From Thermodesulfovibrionales bacterium (GTDB lineage: Bacteria; Nitrospirota; Thermodesulfovibrionia; Thermodesulfovibrionales; SM23-35), in assembly GCA_022013235.1 (NCBI GenBank), contig JAKLQR010000212.1, positions 1 to 7,187 on the forward strand: 7,187 nucleotides of DNA. The letters are read 5' to 3'. Under the pieces are notes generated by a model. That model had not been told where the DNA came from and did no database searches. It saw only the letters and a program-made list of their open reading frames with translations. Below, piece by piece: positions 5,818 to 7,187 of the stretch. Positions within the stretch are counted from its first letter, which is position 1, and every line of letters begins with the position of its first letter. The position numbers were made by a program, and so were the translations under genes.

Positions 5818-6999
5818 ATGATACAGTTTAAATTGAAACGGCGGTTGCCCTATAAGCCAACGGAAAGAATGAATGTCGTCAGCTACCCGATAAGGGATAT
5901 CGTGATGGAGGCGAAACGCGAAGAGGCAAAGGGCAAGAAGATGATCTATCTCAATATCGGAGATCCTCCCCAGTACGGCTTTAAACCGTTCAGAGTGATC
6001 GCTGAAAGGGTGAAGAGCGCCCTTGATGAGAATTGTCAGGGATATGCGCCTTCCGAAGGCGACGAGCAACTCAGAAAGAATGTCGCGAAGATCGAGAAAT
6101 GCAAGCCTGAGGATGTGTTTGTCGTCGGAGGGCTGACCGAAGGGATAGATTTCTTCTTCCATTCATTCATAGGGTTTGGCGAGAAAGTGCTCCTTCCCAA
6201 TCCGACATATCCGCTCTATATCAGCAAGGCGAAGCAGTTTGAAGGCGACACGGTATTTTACCGGCATGATGCTCACGGTCAGATAGATGTGGCAAATTTA
6301 TCGAGAAAAATCGAGGGCGCTAAGGCGATAATAATAATCAACCCGAACAACCCGCTGGGCGCGGTCTATTCCGAACAGAACCTCGCAGAGGTCATCCATC
6401 TCTGCTCTGAATACGACGTCCCCATATTCTACGACGGGTCCTATGACAAGCTCACCCTTGAAGGCAAACAGGTTGACTTCAGGCAATTGGCGAAAAAAAG
6501 GGTCCCGTTTATTTATGGGAGTTCGCTTTCGAAGGTTTTCAATTACCCTGGCGCGAGGATAGGGTGGGTGGCGTTTCACGGAGACAAATGGGCAGATGTC
6601 AAGAATGCATTCTTCCTCTTGTGCAACCAGCGTCTTTCCGTGAACTGGGAGTATCAGAAGGCAGCTGCCGCTGCGATAGTCGACCGTTCATATCCTGCAT
6701 ATCTCACTGAGGTAAAAAAGAACCTCCTGGAAAGAAGGGATGCGTTCATCAGCATCGCCGGGAAACTGCCGATCTCTTTCCCGGTTCCGAAAGGCGCGTT
6801 TTACGCGTTCATAAAGCTGGAGTCGAAGAAATGGCAAAAGGACATCCAATTTGTGCGTGCTGCGCTCAAAGAGGGGGTTGTGTTCGTCCCTGGGTCAGGA
6901 TTCGGCAGACAGGAGGACGGAGTGTATTTCAGGACTACGTTCCTTCCGGAACCGGAGATTATAGAAGAAGCATTCGAAAAAATCCGTAAGATATTGTGA
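5818..6999 (+). CDS. PLP-dependent class I/II aminotransferase, archaeal alanine-aminotransferase-like
   Basis: A 393-residue fold-type I aminotransferase, complete and of normal length, acting in the cytoplasm. It closely resembles archaeal AlaT proteins along its length: SYPIRDIVMEA and YLNIGDPPQYGF near the start, NPNNPLGAVYS (175-185, with N178 contacting PLP), D206 and Y209 in YDGSYD, the Schiff-base K239 in SSLSKVF, GARIGW (245-250), PKGAFYAF, and R372 in YFRTTFLP for the substrate carboxylate. The likely reaction is transfer between an amino acid such as alanine or aspartate and 2-oxoglutarate; the exact substrate cannot be read from sequence. The usual D-E-[IVA]-Y motif is D-G-S-Y here. 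AGGA (5807-5810) lies seven bases before the ATG. Genes of this class often accompany hom in related bacteria; here it is divergent from the hom cluster, separated by lipA. Confidence 0.9.
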   Translation: MIQFKLKRRLPYKPTERMNVVSYPIRDIVMEAKREEAKGKKMIYLNIGDPPQYGFKPFRVIAERVKSALDENCQGYAPSEGDEQLRKNVAKIEKCKPEDVFVVGGLTEGIDFFFHSFIGFGEKVLLPNPTYPLYISKAKQFEGDTVFYRHDAHGQIDVANLSRKIEGAKAIIIINPNNPLGAVYSEQNLAEVIHLCSEYDVPIFYDGSYDKLTLEGKQVDFRQLAKKRVPFIYGSSLSKVFNYPGARIGWVAFHGDKWADVKNAFFLLCNQRLSVNWEYQKAAAAAIVDRSYPAYLTEVKKNLLERRDAFISIAGKLPISFPVPKGAFYAFIKLESKKWQKDIQFVRAALKEGVVFVPGSGFGRQEDGVYFRTTFLPEPEIIEEAFEKIRKIL

Positions 7000-7187
7000 G
7001 AGAATATCCCCGCGCCTTTCTTGCCCCGACCCGAAGCTTCGTCTCCGGTCTCATCGAAAGCTAACCCTACTTTGGCTGCACAGTTCACCGCGCTATACGT
7101 AACAAAACCTACTTTCTCTAATGTTTTCAGTTAGTTAAATCCTATTTTCCATTACCCCTTTTTTGCCAAATTCAAAGTTATCCTGCC
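7000..7187. other. Gene-free 3' flank of the aminotransferase, containing a 10-base palindrome
   Basis: No gene is supported here. CGAAGCTTCG (7032-7041) is a perfect palindrome, but no T-run follows, so it is not a convincing terminator. CCTACTTT occurs twice (7066-7073 and 7108-7115). On the minus strand an open frame from about 7130, running into the aminotransferase 3' end, reads in part KVGFVTYSAVNCAAKVGLAF; it has no conventional start or known motif and may be a repeat or gene remnant. The last 80 bases turn A/T-rich. Confidence 0.4.

Noticed and set aside
5734..6162. Minus-strand open frame of 142 codons overlapping the aminotransferase start
   Set aside because: Most of it is antisense to the conserved N-terminal part of the aminotransferase, and it has no family features.
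7032..7041. CGAAGCTTCG as a terminator for the aminotransferase gene
   Set aside because: It is a palindrome with no loop in its minimal form, and no T-run follows on the plus strand.

Overview
The window is chromosomal DNA of roughly even base composition from a free-living bacterium, and almost all of it is biosynthetic housekeeping genes. The gene set is an archaeal-type alanine aminotransferase-like enzyme, a homoserine dehydrogenase with an ACT domain, an archaeal-type cofactor-independent phosphoglycerate mutase homologue, lipoyl synthase and a multi-cysteine ferredoxin. This suggests an anaerobic lineage such as Nitrospirota (Thermodesulfovibrio-like) or Desulfobacterota. That placement is an inference from protein character; no rRNA or marker gene is present.

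Layout. At the left edge (1-94, minus) is the N-terminus of a LysE/RhtB-type exporter, cut by the window end. Divergent from it, behind a clear extended -10 promoter, is a 271-residue iron-sulfur protein (214-1029, plus) with two C-terminal 4Fe-4S ferredoxin motifs and several further cysteine groups. It converges on a leftward run of four genes, given here in transcription order: lipA, hom, a MoeB/ThiF/HesA-type E1-like adenylyltransferase, and an ApgM-family enzyme that ends in a hairpin at about 1082-1113. Divergent from lipA, across an approximately 300-base regulatory interval, a PLP aminotransferase is read rightward (5818-6999). The last 188 bases contain no gene I can support.

How the genes fit together. 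hom makes homoserine. The ApgM-like protein belongs to a branch that has been proposed, from gene neighbourhood, to replace ThrB homoserine kinase; its place two genes after hom fits that idea. Between them sits an E1-like enzyme that keeps the ATP-binding residues and four zinc-type cysteines but has alanine where MoeB/ThiF enzymes usually have the catalytic cysteine. An E1 enzyme beside homoserine genes recalls the sulfur-carrier route of methionine synthesis described in Wolinella, but no sulfur-carrier gene or JAMM protease is present here. The most interesting reading is therefore a compact homoserine branch-point cluster with a non-orthologous kinase and an unusual activating enzyme. The remaining genes look like normal members of known families.
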